Of a DNA stretch of 64,000 nt, positions 9,783 through 18,769 are shown one piece after another. The first letter of the stretch is position 1. Each line of letters opens with the position of its first letter. This stretch comes from JADCRZ01 sp965200945 (GTDB lineage Bacteria > Bacteroidota > Bacteroidia > Chitinophagales > Chitinophagaceae), in the NCBI GenBank assembly GCA_965200945.1, contig OZ241749.1, positions 186,001 to 250,000 on the forward strand, in the 5' to 3' direction. Made by a program: the position numbers and the translations under genes. The notes beneath the pieces were generated by a model. The model ran no database searches, was not told the DNA's origin, and saw nothing but the letters and a program-made list of their open reading frames with translations.

Positions 9783-10550
9783 ATGCATTCAGACAACAAT
9801 ACAAGCCGCCGCGGTTTCCTGAAAAAGGCTTCCCTTGCAGGCGCATTTTCAGTGGCCATCCCGTCGATCCTGTCTTCAGGGTATGCCGGATCAACAGCAA
9901 AAAAAGTTTCGATCGGCCAGGGGGATGTCATTCTTTTCCAGGGTGACTCGATCACCGATGCCGGCAGGAAGAAAGATGAGAAAGGGTTTAACAACGCAGC
10001 CGCCCTGGGGTCGGGATACGCCCTGCTGGCGGGTTCGGAACTGCTGATGCGCTTTGCCGGCAAAGACCTGAAAGTTTACAACAAAGGCATCAGCGGCAAC
10101 AAGGTGTACCAGCTCGCCGAGCGCTGGGATGCCGATTGCCTCGACCTGCAGCCCAAAGTGCTGAGTATACTGGTAGGCGTAAACGATTTCTGGCATACGC
10201 TCACCAGCGGTTACAAAGGCACCATCGAAACGTACAAGAAAGATTACACCGCCCTGCTCGACCGCACTAAGCAAAAACTGCCCGACCTGAAGCTGATCAT
10301 CGGTGAACCCTATGCTGTAAAAGGCGTCAAAGCCGTGGATGACAAATGGTATCCTGCGTTCGATGAATACCGCACCGCAGCGAAAGAGATCGCGGATAAA
10401 TACGGAGCCGTGTTCATCCCTTACCAGAGCATATACGACAAGGCCCAGAAATCGGCCCCCGGCGTGTTCTGGACCGGAGACGGCGTTCACCCCACCCTCG
10501 CCGGTGCGAAGCTGATGGCAGAGGCATGGATGCAGGCAGTGAAAGGCTGA
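9783..10550 (+). CDS. Tat-exported SGNH/GDSL hydrolase, putative carbohydrate acetylesterase
   Basis: The N-terminus SRRGFLKKASLAGAF is a twin-arginine signal, so the 255-residue enzyme is exported folded. All SGNH blocks are visible: GDSITD with nucleophile Ser56, SGNK with Gly105, GVND with Asn134, and DGVHP with Asp233 and His236 completing the triad. Such enzymes in pectin loci remove acetyl groups from rhamnogalacturonan or other decorated sugars, opening the chain for lyases and hydrolases. The gene is in line with its neighbours (gap of 77 bases upstream, 14 downstream). Substrate is inferred from context only. Confidence 0.85.
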   Translation: MHSDNNTSRRGFLKKASLAGAFSVAIPSILSSGYAGSTAKKVSIGQGDVILFQGDSITDAGRKKDEKGFNNAAALGSGYALLAGSELLMRFAGKDLKVYNKGISGNKVYQLAERWDADCLDLQPKVLSILVGVNDFWHTLTSGYKGTIETYKKDYTALLDRTKQKLPDLKLIIGEPYAVKGVKAVDDKWYPAFDEYRTAAKEIADKYGAVFIPYQSIYDKAQKSAPGVFWTGDGVHPTLAGAKLMAEAWMQAVKG

Positions 10551-10564
10551 TTAAAACTGATTGA

Positions 10565-12502
10565 ATGATTACAACAATAGATTCCCGCCCTCGCAGATAC
10601 GCCCTGCATGGCCTCCCTGAAACAGATCGATCCTATGAAAGAGAACGGCCATGCAGGACGGCTCTGCAGGGCAGGTTACTATGTTTCGCGGTCTTTTTAC
10701 TCGTTGGAACAAACTCCCTGGTTGCCCAGGACACCGTCCGCTACACCGGCAACACACTCGTGAACATCGATTACCACCACGGGCAACTGCGGATGGTAAA
10801 AGGGGTGCACAACGTGCAGGTGCTGCGCGCCAACCGGGCTCATCCGGAAATGGCGGAAGGCTTTGGCTGGACCTACAACCATGCGCCCATGATCGCCTAC
10901 TGGAACAACCAGTTCTTTGTAGAATACCTCAGCGACAGCATCGGCGAAAGCGTGCCTCCCGGCCATACCCTCCTGCTGTCTTCGAAAGATGGGGCTACCT
11001 GGACAAAGCCCGCCGAGATCTTTCCGGTTTATATGATTCCCGACGGCACCCGGAAAGAAGGGCACGAGGGTGTGGCAAAGAACCTGCCTGCGGTGATGCA
11101 CCAGCGCATGGGCTTCTATGTATCATCAAAAAAGCGGCTGCTCGTGTTGGGATACTATGGCATTTGTCTCGAGGAACACGACGACCCCAACGATGGAAAC
11201 GGCATCGGCCGCGTAGTGCGTGAAATGGGTACAGACGGCAAGCCGGGCCCTATTTACTTCATCCATTACAACCGCAACTGGAACGAAAAAAATACGCATT
11301 TCCCGTTTTATACCAGCAGCAAGGACAAAGGTTTTGTGGAAGCCTGCAACGAGCTGCTTTCGAAACCGCTGATGGTAAATCAATGGGTGGAAGAATCGGA
11401 CAGGAACGACCCGCTCATTACCATGAAGAAGGATGTAAAGGCGCTGAGTTTCTACCACCTGCCCGATGGCCGGGCGGTGGCGCTTTGGAAAAATGCCCTC
11501 ACCTCCATGAGCAGTGACGAAGGAAAGACCTGGCTGTACAACCCCACGCGGGCACCGAAGTTCGTGAACAGCAATGCCAAGATATGGGGCCAGAGAACCT
11601 CCGACGGAAAATATGCCACCGTGTACAATCCGTCCGAATTCCGCTGGCCGCTGGCGCTCTCTGTGAGCCGCAACGGCCTGGAATATGAGAACCTGCTGCT
11701 GGTGAACGGCGAGATCAGTGCGATGAGGTATGGCGGCAACTACAAATCGTACGGTCCGCAATATGTTCGCGGCATCGTGGAAGGAAACGGCACGCCTCCG
11801 GACGGAAAGATGTGGGTGACCTATAGCATGAACAAGGAAGACATCTGGGTTGGTTCGGTGCCGGTACCCGTCACCGACCAGTCAACGGGGCCGGTCAGCG
11901 ATGTGTTCAACCAGATGACTGCCGGAAAAGAACTCGATCAGTGGAACTACAACAGCGCCATCTGGGCTACCGTGGGCATCGATAAAATGGCGGATGGTAC
12001 CCGCGTGCTCGCCCTGCGCGACCAGGACCGGTACGAGTATGCCATAGCGGAAAGACTGGTGCCGGCAACAAAACACCTGGTCGCCGAGCTTTCCGTAGTG
12101 CCTGAGCAAAACAACAACGGCCAGCTGGATATTGAATTTCAGGATGGCAAAGGAATCCCCGCGGTGCGGCTCTCCTTCGATTCTGCCGGCACCCTGATCT
12201 CAAAAGCCGGTTACCGCAACAAGAACCTTATGAAATACACCGCCGGAGAGACCTATAATATTCGCGTCGAACTGACCACCGACAACCGGTTCTATACCGT
12301 GAACGTGAACGGCAAGAATCTTTCGCCCGGACTGTTCTTCGCGCCGGTAGATAAAGTGGAAAGGATCGTGTTCCGTACCGGCGATACCAGGCGGTTTCCC
12401 GATGCCGATACCCCTACCGACCCCATGTATGAAGCGATGCCGAAGGCCGGGGAAGCGGTTCCCAAAGCTTCGTTCGTGATCAAATCTCTCCTCACCAAAT
12501 AA
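10565..12502 (+). CDS. Secreted beta-propeller enzyme, resembles GH145/PL27-type rhamnose-glucuronate enzymes, with C-terminal beta-sandwich
   Basis: A 645-residue protein. The block NTLVNIDYHHGQLRMVKGVH followed by FGWTYNHAPMIAYWN reminds me of the seven-bladed propellers of families GH145 and PL27, which act on L-rhamnose-alpha-1,4-D-glucuronate caps of arabinogalactan; in GH145 a single histidine is reported as catalytic and His71 or His72 would be the counterpart. This match is from memory and is not certain. The last 200 residues (from DQWNYNSAIWATVG) look like a concanavalin-type sandwich. The signal sequence (LLCFAVFLLVGTNSLVAQ) is preceded by about 35 charged residues because no other ATG, GTG or TTG exists in frame; this leader overlaps an inverted repeat at 10603-10657. 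Confidence 0.55.
   Translation: MITTIDSRPRRYALHGLPETDRSYERERPCRTALQGRLLCFAVFLLVGTNSLVAQDTVRYTGNTLVNIDYHHGQLRMVKGVHNVQVLRANRAHPEMAEGFGWTYNHAPMIAYWNNQFFVEYLSDSIGESVPPGHTLLLSSKDGATWTKPAEIFPVYMIPDGTRKEGHEGVAKNLPAVMHQRMGFYVSSKKRLLVLGYYGICLEEHDDPNDGNGIGRVVREMGTDGKPGPIYFIHYNRNWNEKNTHFPFYTSSKDKGFVEACNELLSKPLMVNQWVEESDRNDPLITMKKDVKALSFYHLPDGRAVALWKNALTSMSSDEGKTWLYNPTRAPKFVNSNAKIWGQRTSDGKYATVYNPSEFRWPLALSVSRNGLEYENLLLVNGEISAMRYGGNYKSYGPQYVRGIVEGNGTPPDGKMWVTYSMNKEDIWVGSVPVPVTDQSTGPVSDVFNQMTAGKELDQWNYNSAIWATVGIDKMADGTRVLALRDQDRYEYAIAERLVPATKHLVAELSVVPEQNNNGQLDIEFQDGKGIPAVRLSFDSAGTLISKAGYRNKNLMKYTAGETYNIRVELTTDNRFYTVNVNGKNLSPGLFFAPVDKVERIVFRTGDTRRFPDADTPTDPMYEAMPKAGEAVPKASFVIKSLLTK
10603..10657. repeat. 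11-bp perfect inverted repeat at the start of the propeller gene
   Basis: CCTGCATGGCC at 10603-10613 is repeated in reverse complement at 10647-10657, with 33 bases between; with one mismatch the arms extend to 14 bases. It lies within the unusual N-terminal extension of the gene starting at 10565. It could form an RNA stem near the start codon and so influence translation, or mark that the true start lies downstream. Confidence 0.6.
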
Positions 12503-12509
12503 TTGAGTC

Positions 12510-14012
12510 ATGCAGGCGGTCAAGATAGCGGCAGTGTGGGTCATGCTGATAGGAGCGGTGCTTAGCGCCTCCGCAGATGTTACGCTGCCGAAGATCCTGG
12601 GCAACGAAATGGTGCTGCAGCAAAAGAAGCCGGTACCCATCTGGGGAAAGGCCGTTGCGGGAGAGAAAGTGGAGGTGGAGTTTCACGGGCAACATAAACA
12701 GACCACCGCGGATGCGCAGGGAGACTGGAAAGTGCTGCTCGATCCGATGCCTGCTTCCGCCACACCGGCTACACTGGTGATCAGGGCAAACAATACCATT
12801 ACCCTGGGTGATATCCTGGTTGGCGAGGTATGGCTGTGCTCGGGGCAGTCGAACATGGAATATTCGATGCGCAAGAACAGTAAGGTGGTGAAAACCGACA
12901 GCAGCGCAAACTCTCCCATAGATGAGTTGCAGTGGGCAAAGAACCCGATGATCCGGATCTTTCTGGTGACCAGCAAAAACCTCCGCGCGGCCGACCCCAG
13001 CCATTCGGGATGGGGTGTGGCCCGTGATTCCGCGCTGCGTGCATTTTCAGCCGCCGGCTACTTTTTTGCCAAAGAGCTGTACAGCAAACTGCAGGTGCCC
13101 ATCGGCGTTATATCCTCCGCAGTGCCGGGAAGCGCCATCGAACCCTGGATGACGGTGACCGTTCATAAAGACAGCCTGCACCAGGCCGCTGCTGGCAATG
13201 TTCAATCGCAACTGCCAGGTTATAGTATCGATACCGCCAGTGCCGGCAAGTTCGTTCCGACCATGGTGCAACCCTTGTCGCCCTTTGCGATCAAAGGATT
13301 TTTGTGGTATCAGGGTGAAACAAATTGCTTTCAGAATGAGACCGCTGAATATACCGGCAAAATGGAATTGCTGATCCAGGGCTGGCGGAAGCTCTGGGGC
13401 GATCGCCGGCTGCCTTTTTATTATGTGGGGATTGCGCCGTTCTATTATTCCAGAACAAAAAATCAATACCCGCTCAACGAAGAAACGCTGCCCCGGTTCT
13501 GGGTGGCGCAGTCGATGGTGATGAAGGAAGTGCCGCATACCGGCATGGTGGTTACCACCGACCTTGTACGCACGCCCGACGATCTTCATCCGGGGTTCAA
13601 ATGGGAGGTAGGCAGAAGGCTGGCCCAGTGGCCGCTGGCAGAGGACTACGGACTTAAACTAACACCCTCCGGACCGGTACTGAAAAAAGTTCTGTTCAGC
13701 AAGGGAAAAGCCCGGTTGCAATTCGAGTATGCCGGCCAGGGACTTGTAAGCCGCGACGGCAAACCGCTGTCGTGGTTCAGCATCGCCGGGCAGGATGGAA
13801 AATTTGTTCCTGCCGGGGCGGTCATCCAGGGAAACGAGGTGATCGTGTCGGTGGCCGCAGTGACCGAACCCACCGCTGTCCGCTTCGCCTGGAGCGAAGG
13901 CGCACAGCCGAACCTGTTCAACAAAGACGGCCTGCCCGCCATGCCCTTCAGCTACAACAGCAAAGTGGCCAGGGACATACTTGCGTTGCTCCCGTCGGTG
14001 GATGTGCAATAG
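12510..14012 (+). CDS. Sialate O-acetylesterase-like secreted esterase (SASA domain)
   Basis: A 500-residue protein with a signal peptide (VMLIGAVLSASA). It has the fold order known for this family: a small N-terminal beta domain (LPKILGNEMVLQQ), then an SGNH catalytic domain with GEVWLCSGQSNMEYSM in which Ser114 is the nucleophile, and a DDLHPG block around residue 355-360 carrying the catalytic histidine. In animals and gut bacteria the family deacetylates sialic acid; in plant-polysaccharide loci relatives remove acetyl groups from pectin or xylan sugars, the likely role here. The start lies 7 bases after the preceding stop, consistent with one transcript. Sialic acid handling is not implied. 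Confidence 0.85.
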   Translation: MQAVKIAAVWVMLIGAVLSASADVTLPKILGNEMVLQQKKPVPIWGKAVAGEKVEVEFHGQHKQTTADAQGDWKVLLDPMPASATPATLVIRANNTITLGDILVGEVWLCSGQSNMEYSMRKNSKVVKTDSSANSPIDELQWAKNPMIRIFLVTSKNLRAADPSHSGWGVARDSALRAFSAAGYFFAKELYSKLQVPIGVISSAVPGSAIEPWMTVTVHKDSLHQAAAGNVQSQLPGYSIDTASAGKFVPTMVQPLSPFAIKGFLWYQGETNCFQNETAEYTGKMELLIQGWRKLWGDRRLPFYYVGIAPFYYSRTKNQYPLNEETLPRFWVAQSMVMKEVPHTGMVVTTDLVRTPDDLHPGFKWEVGRRLAQWPLAEDYGLKLTPSGPVLKKVLFSKGKARLQFEYAGQGLVSRDGKPLSWFSIAGQDGKFVPAGAVIQGNEVIVSVAAVTEPTAVRFAWSEGAQPNLFNKDGLPAMPFSYNSKVARDILALLPSVDVQ

Positions 14013-14071
14013 GCGGGCCGGTTAGCCAGGAGATTGGTCATGGTTCAGACAAAGCAATCAAGTAAAACAAG

Positions 14072-16840
14072 ATGATCCGAAAACAAACGATATTCTTTCT
14101 TCTCCCGCTGACCCTGATCCTCGTATCTTTTCGCTCACCGGCAGATGGAGTGGAGCCAGGCTACCTGCGCTGCGAACTGCTTGTAGATCCTCATGGCATC
14201 GATGTGCAGAGGCCCGAGCTGAGCTGGGAGATCGCCTCCCGCAGCCGGGCCGTGGAGCAGACCGCTTACCAGATCCTCGTGGCTTCATCCGCAGCCAGGC
14301 TGGCAGCAGGAGAGGGGGATGTATGGAACTCGGGGAAGGTGGCTTCGGATAAATCCGTGCATGTGCCGTATGCCGGCAAAAAGCTGAACAGCCGGATGGA
14401 ATGCTACTGGAAAGTAAAGGTGTGGACGAGCAAAGCGGAAAGCGACTGGAGCAAGCCCGCCTTCTGGAGCATGGGACTGCTGAACACCACCGACTGGAAA
14501 GCCCGATGGACGGGCATGGACCGCGCCTTTGCGTGGGACAGCGTCAGCAAATTTGCACGGCTTTCGGCGCGCTACTTCCGCAAAGAATTTACGGCAGGTA
14601 AAAAAATAAAAAGGGCCACCCTCTACATCAGCGGACTGGGAATGTATGAGGCTTATCTCAACGGGAAAAAGATCGGCGACCAGGTGCTGGCGCCTTCTCC
14701 CACCGATTACTCGAAAGCCGTCAAATACAATACGTTCGACGTAACGGCAGAAATAAAACAGGGTGCAAATGCCATCGGCACCGTACTGGGCAACGGACGC
14801 TTCTTTACCATGCGCCAGAATTACAAACCCCAGAAATGGCACACCTTCGGCTACCCGAAGATGTTACTGCAGCTCGAACTCGACCTTGAAGACGGCACAA
14901 GGCAGACCATTGTGAGCGACGGTTCCTGGAAAATGACCGCCGACGGCCCCATCCGCACCAACAACGAATACGACGGCGAAGAATACGATGCCACCAAAGA
15001 AATTACCGGTTGGAACGAAGCTTCGTACAACGAAAGCAAATGGCTTCCTGCCATGCTGGTAAAAGCGCCCGGCGGCAGGGTGGAAGCGCAGATGAGCGAG
15101 AACATGAAAGTGATGGAAACGATCAAACCGGTTGCCATCCGTGCGCTCAACGCTGACACGTTCGTGCTCGACATGGGACAGAACATGGCCGGCTGGCTCA
15201 GGATCAAGGTAAAGGGTAAGGCAGGTGATACGGTAACTTTGCGGTTTGCGGAAAGCCTCGATTCAACCGGGCATCTTTATATCGCCAACCTCCGCGACGC
15301 CATCGTGACCGACAAATACATTCTCAAAGGCGGCAAAGAAGAAAGCTGGTGCCCGGCTTTTGTATTCCATGGCTTCCGGTATGCGGAAGTAACGGGTTTA
15401 TCGGGCAAATCCGATAAAGATGATTTTGCAGGCGATGTGATCTACGACAACATGCAGACGACGGGTGAGTTTGAAACTTCCAACAACACCATCAACCAGA
15501 TCCATAAAAATGCATGGTGGGGCATCCGCTCCAACTACAAGGGCATGCCGATCGATTGTCCGCAGCGCAACGAGCGTCAGCCCTGGCTCGGTGACCGTTC
15601 CACGGGTGCGTACGGGGAAAGTTTTCTTTTTGACAACTCCCGCCTGTATGCAAAATGGCTGAACGATATTGAAGAATCGCAGACACCCGAAGGCAGCATC
15701 CCGGACGTGGCGCCGAACTTCTGGTATTACTACAAAGATGATGTGACCTGGCCTGCAACGTACATCATGGTGGCCAACATGCTGTACAACCAGTATGGCG
15801 ACAAGCGTTCCATCATCAGGCATTACGCCTCCATGAAGAAATGGATGACCTACATGCGCACCAAATACATGGTCAACAACCTGTTCGCCAAAGACAGCTA
15901 TGGCGACTGGTGCGTGCCTCCCGAATCACCGGAGCTCATCCATGCAAAAGATACCACACGCATCACCGATCCCAAGCTGCTAGCTACGGCGAGTTATTAT
16001 CATATGCTGCAGCTGATGCAGCGGTTTGCGGAGATCGCAGGCCAGCCGGCCGATGTGCCTGCCTACAAACAACTAGCGGCCGGCATGAAAAAGGCGTTCA
16101 ACGACGCTTTCTATCATGCCAAAACCAGGCAGTACAGCAACAATACAGTGACCGCGAACATCCTGCCGCTGGCGTTCAACCTGGTGCCCGATGGTGACGG
16201 TGAAACCATCTTCCAGAACATCGTCAGCAAAACCATGAATGAAAGTAAGGGCCATATTTCCACGGGCGTGATAGGCACGCAGTGGCTTATGCGCTGGCTT
16301 ACCCTGTACGGCCGGGCAGACATCGCGTACCGCCTCGCATCCAACCGCGACTATCCCAGCTGGGGGTACATGGTTGCGAACGGCGCCACCACCATATGGG
16401 AACTCTGGAACGGCAACACCGCCAACCCCAGCATGAATTCCCAGAACCATGTGATGCTGCTGGGCGACTTACTGGTATGGTTGTACGAAGACCTTGCTGG
16501 CATCAAAACAGATCCCCAAAATCCGGGCTTCAAGGTGCTGCTCATGCAACCGTCATTTGTTGACGGGCTCGATCATGTCAGGGCTTCCTATCATTCACTG
16601 CATGGCTGGGTACGCAGTGAATGGCAAAAAGAGGGCAACCGCCTCACCTGGAAGATCACCGTTCCCGCCAATACCAAAGCCGTTATTTCCATCCCTGCTC
16701 TCTCCGCCGACGCGGTAACCGAAAAGGGCAGGCCTGCCCGCGAAGCCGAAGGCGTAAAACCGGTAAAAATGGAAAACGGCAAAGCGGTATTTGAGATAGG
16801 TTCCGGAGAGTATTCTTTTGAAGTGAAGGTCATCGGGTAA
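14072..16840 (+). CDS. GH78 alpha-L-rhamnosidase (multi-domain), copy 1
   Basis: A 922-residue secreted enzyme (signal peptide in the first 25 residues). In order: a fibronectin-like N-terminal domain (PELSWEIASRSR), the rhamnosidase N-terminal beta-sandwich (YISGLGMYEAYLNGKKIGD), the concanavalin-like domain, an (alpha/alpha)6 barrel and a C-terminal beta domain. The barrel holds DCPQRNERQPWLGD (residues 495-508), the family acid motif with Glu501 and Asp508, and the second catalytic-region motif TTIWELWNG. GH78 enzymes remove alpha-linked L-rhamnose from pectin and related glycans by inversion. It provides free L-rhamnose from rhamnogalacturonan for the cell. Confidence 0.93.
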   Translation: MIRKQTIFFLLPLTLILVSFRSPADGVEPGYLRCELLVDPHGIDVQRPELSWEIASRSRAVEQTAYQILVASSAARLAAGEGDVWNSGKVASDKSVHVPYAGKKLNSRMECYWKVKVWTSKAESDWSKPAFWSMGLLNTTDWKARWTGMDRAFAWDSVSKFARLSARYFRKEFTAGKKIKRATLYISGLGMYEAYLNGKKIGDQVLAPSPTDYSKAVKYNTFDVTAEIKQGANAIGTVLGNGRFFTMRQNYKPQKWHTFGYPKMLLQLELDLEDGTRQTIVSDGSWKMTADGPIRTNNEYDGEEYDATKEITGWNEASYNESKWLPAMLVKAPGGRVEAQMSENMKVMETIKPVAIRALNADTFVLDMGQNMAGWLRIKVKGKAGDTVTLRFAESLDSTGHLYIANLRDAIVTDKYILKGGKEESWCPAFVFHGFRYAEVTGLSGKSDKDDFAGDVIYDNMQTTGEFETSNNTINQIHKNAWWGIRSNYKGMPIDCPQRNERQPWLGDRSTGAYGESFLFDNSRLYAKWLNDIEESQTPEGSIPDVAPNFWYYYKDDVTWPATYIMVANMLYNQYGDKRSIIRHYASMKKWMTYMRTKYMVNNLFAKDSYGDWCVPPESPELIHAKDTTRITDPKLLATASYYHMLQLMQRFAEIAGQPADVPAYKQLAAGMKKAFNDAFYHAKTRQYSNNTVTANILPLAFNLVPDGDGETIFQNIVSKTMNESKGHISTGVIGTQWLMRWLTLYGRADIAYRLASNRDYPSWGYMVANGATTIWELWNGNTANPSMNSQNHVMLLGDLLVWLYEDLAGIKTDPQNPGFKVLLMQPSFVDGLDHVRASYHSLHGWVRSEWQKEGNRLTWKITVPANTKAVISIPALSADAVTEKGRPAREAEGVKPVKMENGKAVFEIGSGEYSFEVKVIG

Positions 16841-16872
16841 CATCAAACAAGACATTTGAAAACTGATCAGAT

Positions 16873-17580
16873 ATGATAATAAAAATAATTCCCTTTCTTT
16901 TGCTGATGGTTACCGGGCTGCTGTCAGCTTCGGCGCAGGCGCAGGAAACAACCCCTCCCGCGATGACCACCGACGCCCGCGCGAAATCCGACGCCGATGC
17001 GGAAAAGAAGGCTGCCGAATGGGTACAATCGCTGCAACTCAATGATGCGGCGAAAGAAGCCCGCGTTTCAGAGGTGATCGCTACACACCTTAAAACCATC
17101 CGCGACTGGCACAACGATCATCCTTACACGACCGTGCCCCCCGGTATCAACCCCGTCACCGGTAGTGCGCTCAACCAGCTCGACCGGCAGGTGATCGCCA
17201 ACTCGGCCATCCCCAAAACGGTGCATGAAGCCCTGATGGCCGGACTGCGCAAAGACCTCGACGAAGACCAGGTGGGGGCCATACTCGACAAATACACGGT
17301 CGGCAAGGTGCAGTTCACGCTCAACGGCTATCGTTCCATCGTGCCCAACATCACGGAGAAAGAAGAAACTTTCATTCTTACCAACCTCCAGCAGGCGCGG
17401 GAGCAGGCGGTCGACTACAAGAACATGAACCAGATCTCGGCCATCTTCGAGATCTATAAAAACAAATGCGAACAGTACCTCAACGCCAACGGCCGCAACT
17501 GGCGCGAGATGTACAAAGCCTATACAGACGCCGTGAAAGCCAAAAAAGCGGCCGCGGCCCAGCAGGCAAAACAAAACTGA
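16873..17580 (+). CDS. DUF3826 family secreted protein
   Basis: A 235-residue protein with a signal peptide ending near ASAQAQ. The body is predicted mostly helical and charged. The C-terminal blocks ITEKEETFILTNLQQAREQ, IFEIYKNKCEQYLNANGR and NWREMYKAY match the DUF3826 family as I remember it. Members recur in rhamnogalacturonan and alginate-type loci of Bacteroidota, next to rhamnosidases and lyases, but no activity is known to me. It sits 32 bases after the GH78 gene and 20 before the sialidase-fold gene, so it is part of the locus transcript. A role as periplasmic accessory or sugar-binding protein is only a guess. Confidence 0.8.
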   Translation: MIIKIIPFLLLMVTGLLSASAQAQETTPPAMTTDARAKSDADAEKKAAEWVQSLQLNDAAKEARVSEVIATHLKTIRDWHNDHPYTTVPPGINPVTGSALNQLDRQVIANSAIPKTVHEALMAGLRKDLDEDQVGAILDKYTVGKVQFTLNGYRSIVPNITEKEETFILTNLQQAREQAVDYKNMNQISAIFEIYKNKCEQYLNANGRNWREMYKAYTDAVKAKKAAAAQQAKQN

Positions 17581-17600
17581 TCGCGAACAAACAAACTGAT

Positions 17601-18725
17601 ATGAAGAAGATCCTAGTGCTGGCGGGTTTCGTGCTGGCTGCGCTGCTGCCCGCCTCGGCGCAGCTCGCCAAATGGCAGACCGGCATGGTGACAGACGAAT
17701 TTATTTTCGAAAAAGCTCCCTTCCCGGAAAGTCATGCGGCCACCATTGCCGAAACACCGAAAGGACTGGTAGCGGCCTGGTTCGGGGGAACCAAGGAAAG
17801 AAACCCGGATGTGGAGATCTGGGTGAGTCACCGGGTCAGCAACAAGTGGACCGCCCCGGTATCGGTTGCCAACGGCATACAGAACGATACCTTCCGCTAT
17901 CCCTGCTGGAACCCCGTGCTGTACCAGGTTCCCGGCGGCGACCTCCTGCTGTTCTACAAAGTAGGCCCGAAACCATCGGAATGGAAGGGATGGATGAAAA
18001 CCTCTTCCGACAACGGCAACACCTGGTCGGCCGCAACTGCCCTGCCTCCGGGCTTTATTGGTCCGGTGAAAAACAAACCGGTCGCCGTTGGCGATAAACT
18101 GATCTCTCCTTCAAGCACGGAAGGTGCGGGATGGAAAGTACATTTCGAGATCTCGGGCGACAAAGGGAAAACATGGCGGATGGTAGGACCGATCAACGAC
18201 GGCAAAACCATGAACGCCATTCAGCCCAGCATCCTTCAGTACAAAGACGGCCGCCTGCAGATACTGGCCCGCAGCCAGAACCGTGCAGTGCTCGAATCAT
18301 GGTCTTCCGACAAAGGCGAGACCTGGTCGCCGCTCGCGAAAACTTCCCTGCCCAACAACAATTCCGGAACGGATGCGGTGACCCTTAAAGACGGCCGCCA
18401 GCTGCTGGTGTACAACCACGTGCTGCCGCCGGGCACTGACATAAAAGGCGCGCGCACACCGCTCAATGTGGCCGTATCGAATGATGGCAAAACCTGGTAC
18501 GCAGTGCTGGTCCTGGAAGATTCGCCGATCAGCCAGTATTCTTACCCTGCGGTGATACAGACGGCAGACGGTATGGTGCACTTCGTATACACCTGGCGCC
18601 GTCAGCGCATCAAACATGTAGTGGCTGATCCGTCGAAATTCAGGCTGGTAAAGATAGAGAACGGGGTATGGCCTGCCCTGGCTGGTTATACTGCACCAAA
18701 AGGGGATGCAGCCGTTGAGCAGTAA
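17601..18725 (+). CDS. BNR/sialidase-fold secreted protein (six-bladed propeller)
   Basis: The open frame reaches back to 17466, overlapping the previous gene, but ATG 17601 begins a clear signal peptide (MKKILVLAGFVLAALLPASA), giving 374 residues. Asp-box motifs repeat along the chain: SSDNGNTW, SGDKGKTW, SSDKGETW and SNDGKTW, which define the sialidase-type propeller (BNR_2 kind). Typical sialidase Arg triads are not evident to me. In plant-glycan loci such proteins may hydrolyse other acidic or deoxy sugars; in rhamnogalacturonan II loci a Kdo- or Dha-directed role is conceivable, but this is inference. I would not call it a sialidase on this evidence. Confidence 0.78.
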   Translation: MKKILVLAGFVLAALLPASAQLAKWQTGMVTDEFIFEKAPFPESHAATIAETPKGLVAAWFGGTKERNPDVEIWVSHRVSNKWTAPVSVANGIQNDTFRYPCWNPVLYQVPGGDLLLFYKVGPKPSEWKGWMKTSSDNGNTWSAATALPPGFIGPVKNKPVAVGDKLISPSSTEGAGWKVHFEISGDKGKTWRMVGPINDGKTMNAIQPSILQYKDGRLQILARSQNRAVLESWSSDKGETWSPLAKTSLPNNNSGTDAVTLKDGRQLLVYNHVLPPGTDIKGARTPLNVAVSNDGKTWYAVLVLEDSPISQYSYPAVIQTADGMVHFVYTWRRQRIKHVVADPSKFRLVKIENGVWPALAGYTAPKGDAAVEQ

Positions 18726-18769
18726 GGCCACTGCCTTTTCACGCGGCGTTTAATCGTTAATCTTGTTGT

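Noticed and set aside
12510..14012. Evidence for sialic acid use from the SASA-domain esterase
   Set aside because: Such esterases act on acetylated plant sugars in polysaccharide loci; no nan genes are present.
17466..17600. 45-residue extension of the sialidase-fold gene into DUF3826
   Set aside because: The extra residues overlap DUF3826 and hide the signal peptide starting at 17601.
17601..18725. True sialidase acting on sialic acid
   Set aside because: Asp boxes are present but I see no convincing catalytic Arg triad or sialic acid genes nearby; the fold is shared by many enzymes.
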